From Bacteroidota bacterium (GTDB lineage: Bacteria > Bacteroidota > Bacteroidia > JABEUT01), in assembly GCA_013285655.1 (NCBI GenBank), contig JABDHI010000019.1, positions 1 to 44,005 of the forward strand: a stretch of 44,005 nt of DNA. The letters run 5' to 3'. Position 1 is the stretch's first letter, and each line of letters begins with the position of its first letter. Below the pieces are notes generated by a model. It ran no database searches and was not told where the DNA came from. It saw only the letters and a list, made by a program, of their open reading frames with translations. The translations under genes and the position numbers were made by a program. This document shows, piece by piece, positions 24,752-33,756 of the stretch.

Positions 24752-26260
24752 ATGGAATTATCAGAACAAGAACAGGTAAGACGTAACAAGCTAGAAGAGA
24801 TAAAAAAACTCGGAATAGAGCCATACCCGGCTGCTTTATTCGAAGTAAATGCAAATTCTGCCGATATACTCGAAAACTACGAGCGCGATAAACTGAACTA
24901 TAAGAACATCAGCATTGCAGGCCGTATTATGAGTCTCCGCCAAATGGGTAATGCTGCCTTTGCTGAAATACAAGATGGCCGTGGCCGTATACAGATTTAT
25001 GTGAAACGTGATGAGATATGCCCGGGTGAAGACAAGACCTTGTTCAACTCAGTATTTAAAAAGCTAATTGATATTGGAGATATAGTAGGTGTGAAAGGGT
25101 ATGTATTTACAACTAACACCGGTACTATTTCTATACATGTTACTTCATTTACATTACTTACTAAGTCGTTAAAACCATTACCGGTTGTTAAAGTTGATAG
25201 CGAAGGTAAAGCCCATGACGAAGTAACCGACCCTGAGTTGCGTTACCGCCAGCGTTACGTTGATTTGATAATTAACCCTGAGGTTAGAAACACTTTTGTG
25301 CAACGTACTATCATCATAAGTTCGATGCGTAATTTTTTAAGCGATAGAGGATATTTGGAAGTGGAGACCCCTATTCTGCAATCCATCCCGGGTGGCGCAG
25401 CAGCAAGGCCTTTTGTTACACATCATAATGCATTAGATATTCCCTTGTACCTGCGTATTGCTAACGAACTTTATTTAAAACGCCTTATTGTTGGTGGTTT
25501 TGATGCAGTTTTTGAATTTGCAAAAGACTTCCGTAACGAAGGTATGGACAGGACCCACAACCCTGAGTTTACTCAAATGGAATTGTATGTGGCCTATAAA
25601 GACTATGAATGGATGATGGCTCTGGTAGAAGAGATGCTGGAGAAAATTGCCATGGATCTTTACAATACTACCAAGGTTGCTGCCGGAGAAAATACACTCG
25701 ATTTCCACAGGCCATTTAAACGTGTATGTCTTTTTGATGCTATTAAAGAACACGCCGGTGTTGATGTATCGAACATGAACGAAGAAGAATTGAGAAAGAC
25801 CTGCCGCGATTTGAATATTGATGTAGCACCATCAATGGGTAAAGGCAAACTGATCGATGAAATATTTTCTGCAAAAGCACAACACCATTACATACAGCCT
25901 ACATTTATTATGGATTATCCGGTTGAAATGTCTCCGTTGTGTAAGAAGCACCGTTCAAAACCCGGCTTGGTTGAGCGCTTTGAGCTCTTTATTAACGGCA
26001 AAGAATTGTGCAACGCATATAGTGAGTTGAACGACCCTATTGACCAGCGCGCACGTTTCGAAGACCAGTTGAAATTGGCAGAGCGTGGTGATGATGAGGC
26101 TATGGCTATGGACTACGACTTTTTGCGTGCTATAGAATATGGTATGCCTCCAACATCGGGTGTGGGTATTGGTATTGATAGGCTAACTATGCTTATGACC
26201 AATTCTCCATCGATACAAGATGTGCTTTTCTTCCCTCAAATGAGGCCTGAGAAGTTCTAG
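24752..26260 (+). CDS. lysS: Lysyl-tRNA synthetase, class II
   Basis: A 502-residue class II aminoacyl-tRNA synthetase that charges tRNA-Lys with lysine. An OB-fold anticodon-binding domain spans about 50-150 (ISIAGRIMSLRQMGNAAFAE). The catalytic core follows with motif 1 (EVETPILQSIPGGAAARPF), motif 2 (KDFRNEGMDRTHNPEFTQME) and motif 3 (GVGIGIDRLTMLMTNS). It ends in LFFPQMRPE as the family does. Length is normal. It is preceded by a good -7 box and followed by ppsA after 101 bases. Confidence 0.98.
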   Translation: MELSEQEQVRRNKLEEIKKLGIEPYPAALFEVNANSADILENYERDKLNYKNISIAGRIMSLRQMGNAAFAEIQDGRGRIQIYVKRDEICPGEDKTLFNSVFKKLIDIGDIVGVKGYVFTTNTGTISIHVTSFTLLTKSLKPLPVVKVDSEGKAHDEVTDPELRYRQRYVDLIINPEVRNTFVQRTIIISSMRNFLSDRGYLEVETPILQSIPGGAAARPFVTHHNALDIPLYLRIANELYLKRLIVGGFDAVFEFAKDFRNEGMDRTHNPEFTQMELYVAYKDYEWMMALVEEMLEKIAMDLYNTTKVAAGENTLDFHRPFKRVCLFDAIKEHAGVDVSNMNEEELRKTCRDLNIDVAPSMGKGKLIDEIFSAKAQHHYIQPTFIMDYPVEMSPLCKKHRSKPGLVERFELFINGKELCNAYSELNDPIDQRARFEDQLKLAERGDDEAMAMDYDFLRAIEYGMPPTSGVGIGIDRLTMLMTNSPSIQDVLFFPQMRPEKF

Positions 26261-26323
26261 AGTAAGGTCATTTTGTTATTCCTTTGTTGACAAGTTTTTC
26301 TGCTTCATACAGAGGCGTTTTCA

Positions 26324-26331
26324 TAATTTTG
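26324..26331 (+). promoter_or_regulatory. -7 box (TAATTTTG) of ppsA
   Basis: A plus-strand TAnnTTTG match 30 bases upstream of the ATG at 26362. Confidence 0.5.
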
Positions 26332-26361
26332 GCGTAACCAAATTTTTCGCTAAAAACCATC

Positions 26362-28830
26362 ATGAAAACAGCAAATTACATCCTTAAACTTGAAGAAGTT
26401 GGACATGGAGATGTGCCTATTGTAGGGGGCAAAAATGCCTCATTAGGCGAAATGCTTCAAAACCTTACCGAGTTGGGTATAAATATACCCGGTGGTTTTG
26501 TGGTTACCGTAGCGGCTTACCATAAATTTATTGAGTTTAATAAGCTTGATGATATTATAAAAGAGATCATTAACAGAATTGACCTGAATAATATCGAATC
26601 ACTCCGTAGGGGCGGATTGCAAGTGCGCCAGCTTATTAAGAATGGCAAATTCCCGGATGAAATTGAAAGCCAAATACTAGAAGCGTATACTAAATTATCA
26701 TCTAAATATAGTCAGGAGATTACCGACGTAGCAGTGCGTTCATCAGCTACTGCTGAAGATCTTCCGGATGCATCGTTTGCGGGTCAACAAGAAACATATC
26801 TTAACGTTCGTGGTTCTGAATCACTAGTTAATTCGGTGCGTAACTGTTTTGCATCACTGTTTACAGATAGGGCAATTAGCTACCGCCAGAATTTTGGTTA
26901 CGACCATTTCCTGGTGGGTTTATCGGTTTGCGTTCAAAAGATGGTTCGTTCTGACTTAGCGGCTTCGGGCGTTGCATTCTCGTTAGATACTGAAAGTGGA
27001 TTTAAAGATGTGGTTGTTATAAACGGTTCATATGGGTTGGGCGAAATGATCGTACAGGGCTCTGTGTCGCCTGATGAATACATAGTATTTAAGCCAACGC
27101 TTGACGGTGTGCATTCGCCTATTATAGAAAAGAAGATGGGCGTGAAGGATAAAAAGATGGTGTATGGTGATGACCCGGATGAACGTGTAAAGATCATACC
27201 TATTGATAAACAAGCGCAGCAGAATTTTTGCATTACAGATGAGCGTGCATTGCAATTAGCGGAATGGGTTGCTAGCATTGAAAAATATTATACAAAGCTG
27301 AAAGGCAAATGGTGCCCGATGGATGTGGAATGGGCCGTTGATGGTTTATCAAATGAACTGTTTATTGTTCAGGCAAGGCCGGAAACGATACACTCGCAAA
27401 AAGATAACGGCAAGCTCACCGAATATAAAATGGACGATGAGAACCGTGGTGATAAAGTATTGTTAAAAGGCATTGCGGTAGGAGATAAGATAGCTAATGG
27501 AAAGGTAAAGATCATGTATTCGTTAGACGGCCGTGCAGGCGGACTGGATGGAAATGATTTTATGGCAGGTGATATTTTGGTTACCGATATGACGGACCCT
27601 GATTGGGAGCCTATCATGAAAAAGGCTGCCGCTATTATTACTAATAAAGGTGGAAGAACTTGCCATGCGGCTATTGTTGCCCGCGAAATGGGAGTGCCTG
27701 CAATAGTAGGTTCGCGCAACGCGACTGAAATATTAGCAGATGATCAATATGTAACAGTATCTTGCGGAGAAGGTGATACCGGAATTGTTTATAGCGGTAA
27801 CATCGAATACAGAAAGATTGAAATTAATGTTGCCGATTTCCCTAAGACAAAAACGCCTATAATGTTGAATGTAGCATCACCGGATATGGCGTTCCAATTC
27901 TCGCATATTCCGAATAAAGGTGTTGGCTTAGCGCGAGAAGAGTTCATTATTAATAATTATATACAGGCGCATCCTTTGGCTTTATTGCGCCACCATCAAC
28001 TAAACGATAAAGAACTTACGGCAAAAATAAACCAGCTAATTGTTGGATACGAAAACGAAGAAACTTTCTTCGTGAAGAAGCTGTCGTACGGTATTGCAAA
28101 AATTGCCAGCGCTTTTTATCCAAATAAAGTAATTGTTCGTTTTTCTGACTTTAAGAGCAATGAATATAAGAACCTGTTAGGTGGCAAATATTTTGAACCG
28201 GATGAAGAGAACCCAATGATTGGTTGGAGAGGTGCATCACGTTACTATTCGAAAGATTACAAGGAAGCATTTGGATTAGAATGTAAGGCTATACGTAGAG
28301 TACGTGAGAAAATGGGATTAAAGAACGTAGTGGTTATGGTTCCTTTTTGCCGCACAGTAGAAGAGTTATTGAAAGTGCAGGAGGTAATGTCGGAATATGG
28401 ATTGGTTAGAGGTAAAGAAGGTCTTGAAGTTTACCTGATGGCTGAAATTCCTTCGAACATTATTATGGCTGCTGAGTTTGCAAAGCACATCGATGGTTTC
28501 TCTATAGGCTCTAACGACCTTACCCAATTAACTCTTGGCCTAGATCGGGATTCTTCATTGGTGGCACATTTGTATGATGAACGTAACTCGGCAGTTAAAG
28601 CCATGATAAGCATGCTTATTAAATCGGCTAAAAAGGCAAAAGTAAAAGTGGGTATCTGCGGCCAAGGCCCTTCTGATTTCCCTGACTTTGCGAAATTTTT
28701 GGTTGAAGAAGGTATCGACAGTATTTCAGTAACCCCTGATTCGGTATTCAAAACTATTAATGCAATTAATAGCATCGAAAGCCAGTCGAAGGTTAAAAAG
28801 ACTTCCGCACTTCCTGAAGCTGCAAAATAA
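26362..28830 (+). CDS. ppsA: Phosphoenolpyruvate synthase
   Basis: An 822-residue enzyme that makes phosphoenolpyruvate from pyruvate and ATP, releasing AMP and phosphate, for gluconeogenesis. An N-terminal ATP-binding domain begins VGGKNASLGEMLQN and contains AVRSSATAEDLPDASFAGQQ. The swivelling phosphohistidine domain has GGRTCHAAIVAREMGVPAIV with H435 as the phosphocarrier. The C-terminal PEP/pyruvate barrel ends with GICGQGPSDFPDF, where C766 is the catalytic Cys, and SISVTPDSV. The length is that of PpsA rather than pyruvate phosphate dikinase. It ends nine bases before a convergent gene, with no terminator seen. Confidence 0.96.
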   Translation: MKTANYILKLEEVGHGDVPIVGGKNASLGEMLQNLTELGINIPGGFVVTVAAYHKFIEFNKLDDIIKEIINRIDLNNIESLRRGGLQVRQLIKNGKFPDEIESQILEAYTKLSSKYSQEITDVAVRSSATAEDLPDASFAGQQETYLNVRGSESLVNSVRNCFASLFTDRAISYRQNFGYDHFLVGLSVCVQKMVRSDLAASGVAFSLDTESGFKDVVVINGSYGLGEMIVQGSVSPDEYIVFKPTLDGVHSPIIEKKMGVKDKKMVYGDDPDERVKIIPIDKQAQQNFCITDERALQLAEWVASIEKYYTKLKGKWCPMDVEWAVDGLSNELFIVQARPETIHSQKDNGKLTEYKMDDENRGDKVLLKGIAVGDKIANGKVKIMYSLDGRAGGLDGNDFMAGDILVTDMTDPDWEPIMKKAAAIITNKGGRTCHAAIVAREMGVPAIVGSRNATEILADDQYVTVSCGEGDTGIVYSGNIEYRKIEINVADFPKTKTPIMLNVASPDMAFQFSHIPNKGVGLAREEFIINNYIQAHPLALLRHHQLNDKELTAKINQLIVGYENEETFFVKKLSYGIAKIASAFYPNKVIVRFSDFKSNEYKNLLGGKYFEPDEENPMIGWRGASRYYSKDYKEAFGLECKAIRRVREKMGLKNVVVMVPFCRTVEELLKVQEVMSEYGLVRGKEGLEVYLMAEIPSNIIMAAEFAKHIDGFSIGSNDLTQLTLGLDRDSSLVAHLYDERNSAVKAMISMLIKSAKKAKVKVGICGQGPSDFPDFAKFLVEEGIDSISVTPDSVFKTINAINSIESQSKVKKTSALPEAAK

Positions 28831-28839
28831 AGCGTAGGG

Positions 28840-29655
28840 TTATTTCACCCACCACTTAACCGGAACCGTGCCTGACGGTGCATTTATCCATGTGTCATCA
28901 GGGTAGGTTTGCCAGCCATTTTTCTTATACCTTTCACTGGGTGACATATCGCCATCTCCTTGGTCGAAGTCGAATGTGAAAGGAAGACGGCCTATTCCGA
29001 AGATACATTTCAGTGCCTTTGATGAATGATATTTCTCCCAGGTTCCCACAAAAGTGTCATCTGCAAAATCGTCATCGCCAATATTTGTTGAATCAGGTAT
29101 TAGTTGACTATGCTTTACATCGGTCATAAAATCGGTTGTCTCAATTCCCTTAAAAACTCCGCTGTTCGACTTGTTGGCATCCTGTTGAAAGTTATACTCT
29201 GCATAAATAGTGCCATGTACCGTCGAGTCTATTTCTGTCGGGTCAGAAGTATTCATATAGGCGGCGATCATTTTTATAGTGCCAGAGAAATTTATAGGAG
29301 AATCTTTGTACTTAGTTGCTCCACTTATATGATAGAGGTAGGGATCACTCTTATCTTTATCAGCATCAATAATTTTTACCTCTATTCGCCAATAATCAAG
29401 GCCAAGTACCCCTTCTTGCCCATCGTTATCGGTCCAAATTGGACCGCAATTGAACGTTTTGAAATTGCTAAGCACATTACGGGCATTCTTAAATTCATTA
29501 GACGAAGGAGTATAGATTTCCTTACTGAAATCGGCGCTGGTCGAATCATAATGTCCCTCGAGATAATCTTTAGAAGTGTTACATTGCGCAAAGGCAGTTG
29601 AAGCGCATGCCAGAATAACCAGAAGCGTATAAATATTATGGTGGATAGCTTTCAT
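28840..29655 (-). CDS. Secreted protein of unknown function
   Basis: A 271-residue protein that I do not recognise. Residues 1-24 form a clear signal peptide ending STAFAQ. The mature part has a Cys pair early on (C25 and the Cys of FKTFNCGPIW) and one later (ALKCIFGIG). Strand-like segments rich in Tyr, Asp and Trp alternate through the rest (LDYWRIEVKIIDADKD, INFSGTIKMIAAYMN, VHGTIYAEYNFQQD). It ends WINAPSGTVPVKWWVK. There are no transmembrane, lipoprotein or Por sorting signals that I can see. The composition suggests an all-beta extracytoplasmic protein. It shares a 54-base divergent gap with the DUF5686 gene; no operon partner is visible. Confidence 0.7.
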   Translation of the reverse strand: MKAIHHNIYTLLVILACASTAFAQCNTSKDYLEGHYDSTSADFSKEIYTPSSNEFKNARNVLSNFKTFNCGPIWTDNDGQEGVLGLDYWRIEVKIIDADKDKSDPYLYHISGATKYKDSPINFSGTIKMIAAYMNTSDPTEIDSTVHGTIYAEYNFQQDANKSNSGVFKGIETTDFMTDVKHSQLIPDSTNIGDDDFADDTFVGTWEKYHSSKALKCIFGIGRLPFTFDFDQGDGDMSPSERYKKNGWQTYPDDTWINAPSGTVPVKWWVK

Positions 29656-29709
29656 ACTATAAAAATAGAATAAACTTTTCTTATTTTCGTTAAATGGTCA
29701 AATGCTAAT

Positions 29710-32160
29710 ATGGGTATGAGGTTTATAAAGCCGATTTTTGTATGTTTTTTGTTTCTTCTGGGGTATAATGCACGCGCAACTTTGCTTACAGGTAAAGTAA
29801 CCGACGAAAATGGCCAAGCTCTTCCATTTGTAGTAGTTTATATCGATGGCACCACAAACGGCACCACAGCCAACGTAGATGGTATTTACTCTATCGACTT
29901 AAAACCCGGCAGCTATACTATAGATTATCAGCTAATAGGATACACCTTGCATCGTGAAAATGTAGAGATAAGCCTGACAAATGTTACCCGCAATGTGCAA
30001 TTGCAAGCAGAGGGAATAAAGATTAACGAGGTGACTGTTAATGGTAACGCCGAAGACCCGGCATATGGAATTATGCGCCACGCTATTGAAAAACGGAAAT
30101 TTTACCAGGAACAAGTAGATGCATATTCGTGTGACGTATATATAAAAGGCTTACAGCGCATCACCAAACATCCGGATAAAATATTGGGCAGAGAAATACA
30201 TTTCAGAGAGCTTGATTCAACTTCGGGTATTATTTATTTGTCAGAATCTGTTTCGAAGTTCAACTTTAAGCAGACTGATAAAATACGCGAAGAGATGATA
30301 TCATCAAAGGTGAGTGGCAATAGCCAAGCCTTTAGTTATAACCAAGCGTCGGATATGCTGATTGATTTTTATAAGAACAATATCCAGATAGATGTACTGA
30401 GCCAGCGTGGGCTTATATCGCCCATTGCAAGTAATGCCATGTTCTTTTATAAATACCATTTGGCCGGTTCGTTTGTTGAGAATGGCAAAGTGATAGATAA
30501 GATCCAGGTTATTCCTAAACGCCAGTTCGACCCTGTTTTTCGAGGTTATATTTATATACAAGAGGATAGCTGGCGCATACACAGCACCGATATGTACTTG
30601 ATAAAGGATGCTCAGATAAATTTCTTAGACACTATTTACATCAGCCAATCTTATCTGCCTGTTACGCCCGATGTATGGATGATGTTTTCGAACAAGTATC
30701 GATTTGTATTTAACATATTGGGCATACAGGGTAACGGTACCTATGTATCTATCAATAAAAACTACAACATCAACCCTAACTTCCCCAAGAACTTTTTTAA
30801 TGGCGAAGTATTGAAGATAGATGATAATGCCAATAAAAAAGATTCAACCTATTGGGACCAAACGCGCCCTGTACCGCTTACCAAGGAAGAAAGTAAAGAC
30901 TATGTCAGGAGAGACAGTATCCATGCCAAGCATGAAACAAAAGAGTATCTAGACTCGATTGATGCACGACGAAATAAATTTAAATTCTCTAATATTTATT
31001 TGGGCTATAGATATAATAACCGATACCACAAGCAAACCTTTTTTATAGGCCCAATTATACAAACCATTGGTTTTAATACGGTGCAAGGCCTTAATGGCGG
31101 ACTCAGGATTGGTTACACTAAAGAATATGAAAACAATAAGAGATTATCGATAGTAGCATCGGGTGGTTACGGATTTTCGAATGAAAGAGCTTACGGAGAA
31201 GCTAGTATGACGTATGCATTCAACCCTGAGAAGCTAGCATTCATAAGAATAGGTGGCGGCATAATGCCAGTTCAATTTAACGGACAAAATCCCATTACTC
31301 CTTTTTTAAATACACTATACACCTTACTCGAAGACCAAAACTACATGAAGCTTTACCAAAAGGCGAGTGTGCATGCCAGCTATACCAGCGAACTGGTTAA
31401 TGGCTTAATGTTCACTGCCGGAACTGAGTATGCCGACCGGAGTCCACTAGTAAATACTACTAGTTATAAAATGTTTAATGTAGATAATCGTGAATATACC
31501 TCGAACAATCCGCAAAACTCCCAAAACGATTCTGCTTCGTTCAAGCGGAACAATTCGTTAACTATTTCAGCACAGCTTAAAATAAGTTTCGGGCAGGAAT
31601 ATTATACGCTGCCACACGAGAAAATAATTTCAGATACTAAATATCCTCAACTGATATTTGATTATAAGAAAGCTATCAGTAACCCAAACAGCCTTGATGC
31701 GAATTATGATTTTGGCAAAGCAACCTTATCAGGCAAGTTTAATTTAAAGCTATTGGGCAAGACCAAGTATAGCCTATCGGCAGGAAAATTCTTTTCACAA
31801 AAAGAGGTTTATTTTATGGACTATTACCACTTTTATGGCGACCAGATCATCTTCTCTTCTTTCAGTCTCGAAGAATTCCACTTGTTAGATTATTATAAGT
31901 ACAGTACCACCAGCCCATTTATTGAAGGCCACTTGGAGCATCATTTTGAGGGCTTCATTCTGAATAAAGTGCCTTTGCTACGTAAACTAAAGCTCGATGA
32001 AGTATTGGGAGCCAATTATATGCGTACTACAACCATGCCCGAATATGCAGAACTATTTGTCGGCCTGCAGAAATTCCAGGCTTTCCGTATAGATTATGCC
32101 GTTTCGTTTGCTCAAAATGCTAGAGTAGGGCAAGGCATTAGGATTGGGATAGGATTTTAG
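29710..32160 (+). CDS. DUF5686 outer-membrane protein with CarboxypepD_reg domain
   Basis: An 816-residue secreted protein. A signal peptide (about 1-23) is followed by a carboxypeptidase-regulatory-like beta-sandwich (about 24-108: LLTGKVTDENGQALPFVVVY, YQLIGYT). The DUF5686 region begins near residue 118 (AYGIMRHAIEKRKFYQEQVD, YSCDVYIKGLQRI). The C-terminal half (about 430-816) is a run of amphipathic strands ending RVGQGIRIGIGF, as expected of a large outer-membrane barrel. The function of DUF5686 is unknown; the layout suggests a surface or transport role. Two in-frame ATGs (29710 and 29716) are possible. The OmpA-like gene follows after 19 bases. Confidence 0.85.
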   Translation: MGMRFIKPIFVCFLFLLGYNARATLLTGKVTDENGQALPFVVVYIDGTTNGTTANVDGIYSIDLKPGSYTIDYQLIGYTLHRENVEISLTNVTRNVQLQAEGIKINEVTVNGNAEDPAYGIMRHAIEKRKFYQEQVDAYSCDVYIKGLQRITKHPDKILGREIHFRELDSTSGIIYLSESVSKFNFKQTDKIREEMISSKVSGNSQAFSYNQASDMLIDFYKNNIQIDVLSQRGLISPIASNAMFFYKYHLAGSFVENGKVIDKIQVIPKRQFDPVFRGYIYIQEDSWRIHSTDMYLIKDAQINFLDTIYISQSYLPVTPDVWMMFSNKYRFVFNILGIQGNGTYVSINKNYNINPNFPKNFFNGEVLKIDDNANKKDSTYWDQTRPVPLTKEESKDYVRRDSIHAKHETKEYLDSIDARRNKFKFSNIYLGYRYNNRYHKQTFFIGPIIQTIGFNTVQGLNGGLRIGYTKEYENNKRLSIVASGGYGFSNERAYGEASMTYAFNPEKLAFIRIGGGIMPVQFNGQNPITPFLNTLYTLLEDQNYMKLYQKASVHASYTSELVNGLMFTAGTEYADRSPLVNTTSYKMFNVDNREYTSNNPQNSQNDSASFKRNNSLTISAQLKISFGQEYYTLPHEKIISDTKYPQLIFDYKKAISNPNSLDANYDFGKATLSGKFNLKLLGKTKYSLSAGKFFSQKEVYFMDYYHFYGDQIIFSSFSLEEFHLLDYYKYSTTSPFIEGHLEHHFEGFILNKVPLLRKLKLDEVLGANYMRTTTMPEYAELFVGLQKFQAFRIDYAVSFAQNARVGQGIRIGIGF

Positions 32161-32175
32161 ACTAATTAGACTAAT
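32158..32175 (+). repeat. Tandem 9-bp repeat at a gene junction
   Basis: TAGACTAAT occurs twice in a row. The first copy contains the TAG stop of the DUF5686 gene and the second lies just before the ATG of the OmpA-like gene. It may be a small slippage duplication. Confidence 0.6.
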
Positions 32176-32179
32176 AGAT

Positions 32180-32674
32180 ATGAAAACTATTTTGAGTATA
32201 ACTGCATCAATTGTATTTGCAGTTGCAGCGTTTGGCCAACAATCAAAATCTGACAGTAGTTTTAACTGGAATGATTCCACTTTAAAAATAAATAGCAGGA
32301 GAACAATTAATATTACTTATACACTCGATGGTCCATGCACAGTTGAGCCGTGCTATGAAACGAATGACAATCATTTTGTTTATGACACTCTAATAGATTT
32401 TTTGAGAGGACATCCAACAATCAAAATCGAAATCGCCTCGTATAATGATTTATTTGGCTCTAAAATGAAAGAATTTAGAAGTCAGGGAAATGCTGACGGT
32501 ATGAAACAAATACTTATTAGTAAAGGAATTTCCGGGAATAGAATAATTGCGGTAGGATATGGCAACAAAAATCAGATTGTCCCTGAAGATCAAATTGGGA
32601 AACTACCTAAACAGGAACAATGGAAAGCAAGGAGAAAAAATACGAGGTTTGAAATAGTGATTAAATCAAACTAA
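32180..32674 (+). CDS. OmpA-like C-terminal domain protein (divergent)
   Basis: A 164-residue secreted protein with a signal peptide (1-20, ending AFGQ). Residues about 70-162 look like an OmpA/MotB peptidoglycan-binding fold: FLRGHPTIKIEIASYNDLFG, ILISKGISGNRIIAVGYGNK and KNTRFEIVIKSN at the end. The helix that normally reads LSxxRAxxV, with the peptidoglycan-binding Arg, reads FRSQGNADGMKQIL here, so binding is doubtful although the Asp of the preceding loop is kept. It has no barrel of its own and probably forms a transcription unit with the DUF5686 gene upstream. It could be a short lateral partner of that protein. Confidence 0.7.
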   Translation: MKTILSITASIVFAVAAFGQQSKSDSSFNWNDSTLKINSRRTINITYTLDGPCTVEPCYETNDNHFVYDTLIDFLRGHPTIKIEIASYNDLFGSKMKEFRSQGNADGMKQILISKGISGNRIIAVGYGNKNQIVPEDQIGKLPKQEQWKARRKNTRFEIVIKSN

Positions 32675-32763
32675 ATTAGAGTTCACTGATCTATCAAAAA
32701 AAGCCCTAAAAACTGATAAATCTCATTTTAAGGTAGTGAAAAACGTTGTTTTTTTATAAAGCG

Positions 32764-32771
32764 TATCTTTG
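32764..32771 (+). promoter_or_regulatory. -7 box (TATCTTTG) of the desaturase-gpsA operon
   Basis: A plus-strand TAnnTTTG match 16 bases upstream of the ATG at 32788. It lies downstream of the in-frame TTG at 32746 and so rules that start out. Confidence 0.55.
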
Positions 32772-32787
32772 CAGTCATTTTAAAACT

Positions 32788-33756
32788 ATGAGTAAAAAGA
32801 CGGACTTCTTCTATACACAAGAAAAGGATATACACTTTATTCGTCCTATTGAAATAATAAAGGAACATCCTGAAGTAAGGAACCTGATTGGCAGGAATCC
32901 TTATACCATATTTGCCATACTGGGGCTTATTTCATTACACGGCTTTTTAGCCTATTTCACAGCGCAGCACGCTTGGTGGCTGGTATTTGTATTGGCCTAT
33001 TTTGTAGGCGCTTTTTTAGTACATGCCTTGTTTGTTATGGTACACGAATGTTCGCATAACCTGTTGTTCCAAAAGAAGCAACTAAATATGTTGGCCGGTA
33101 TTTTGGCTAACTCTGTAATGTTCTTTCCTAGCTCGGTATCATTTCAACGATACCATTTAAAGCATCATGCACACCAGGGCATACCTGAATATGATGCCGA
33201 TCTTCCATCGGAATGGGAAGCAAAACTGTTTAACAGTAGCTTTTTTGGTAAAGCATTATGGTTATTAATTTACCCTATTGTTCAAACCTTGCGCATACCA
33301 CGTATGAGAGATATTAAGCCATTCGACCAATGGGTTGCACTTAACCTGGTTGTGGTTATAGGTATTGATATTGCTTTTTGGTATTTCTTTGGTGTGAAAT
33401 CGTTTATCTATTTGTTTTCATCCATGTTCTTTTCAGTTGGGCTACATCCATTGGGCGCTCGTTGGGTACAAGAACATTATTTAACCAGCGATGATGTACA
33501 AGAAACACACAGTTACTATGGTCCCCTTAATATTGTAGCCTTCAACGTAGGTTACCATAACGAACACCACGATTTCCCTTCTATACCTTGGAACAATTTG
33601 CCAAAGGTGCGTGAGGCGGGCGCCAAGTGGTACAACAAAATTGCATACCACAATTCATGGACCTTGCTTTGGTTGCGTTTCCTCTTTGATAAAGAAATCT
33701 CAATATACTCGCGTATGTTGCGGAAGAGGCACGACAAACCTGCAAAGCAAAAATAA
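32788..33756 (+). CDS. Sphingolipid delta-4 desaturase-like (dihydroceramide desaturase-like) enzyme
   Basis: A 322-residue membrane di-iron desaturase. The His boxes are H86-E-C-S-H90-N, R-Y-H123-L-K-H126-H127 and GYH257-NEHH261-DFP. From memory of the family, the match to eukaryotic dihydroceramide delta-4 desaturases (DEGS1/DES1) runs the whole length: an N-terminal DFFYTQ segment followed by [17 protein letters not shown], then [32 protein letters not shown] and a C-terminal [12 protein letters not shown]. Hydrophobic helices lie around 45-85 and 185-230. It is thus predicted to introduce a double bond into the sphingoid base of ceramides, lipids that many Bacteroidota make in saturated form. 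Acyl-lipid or C4-hydroxylase activity is an alternative. Its stop overlaps the gpsA start (TAATG). Confidence 0.8.
   Translation: [322 protein letters not shown]

Noticed and set aside
32746..32787. N-terminal extension of the sphingolipid-type desaturase from TTG 32746
   Set aside because: The -7 box at 32764-32771 is inside it, and the ATG at 32788 matches the family N-terminus.
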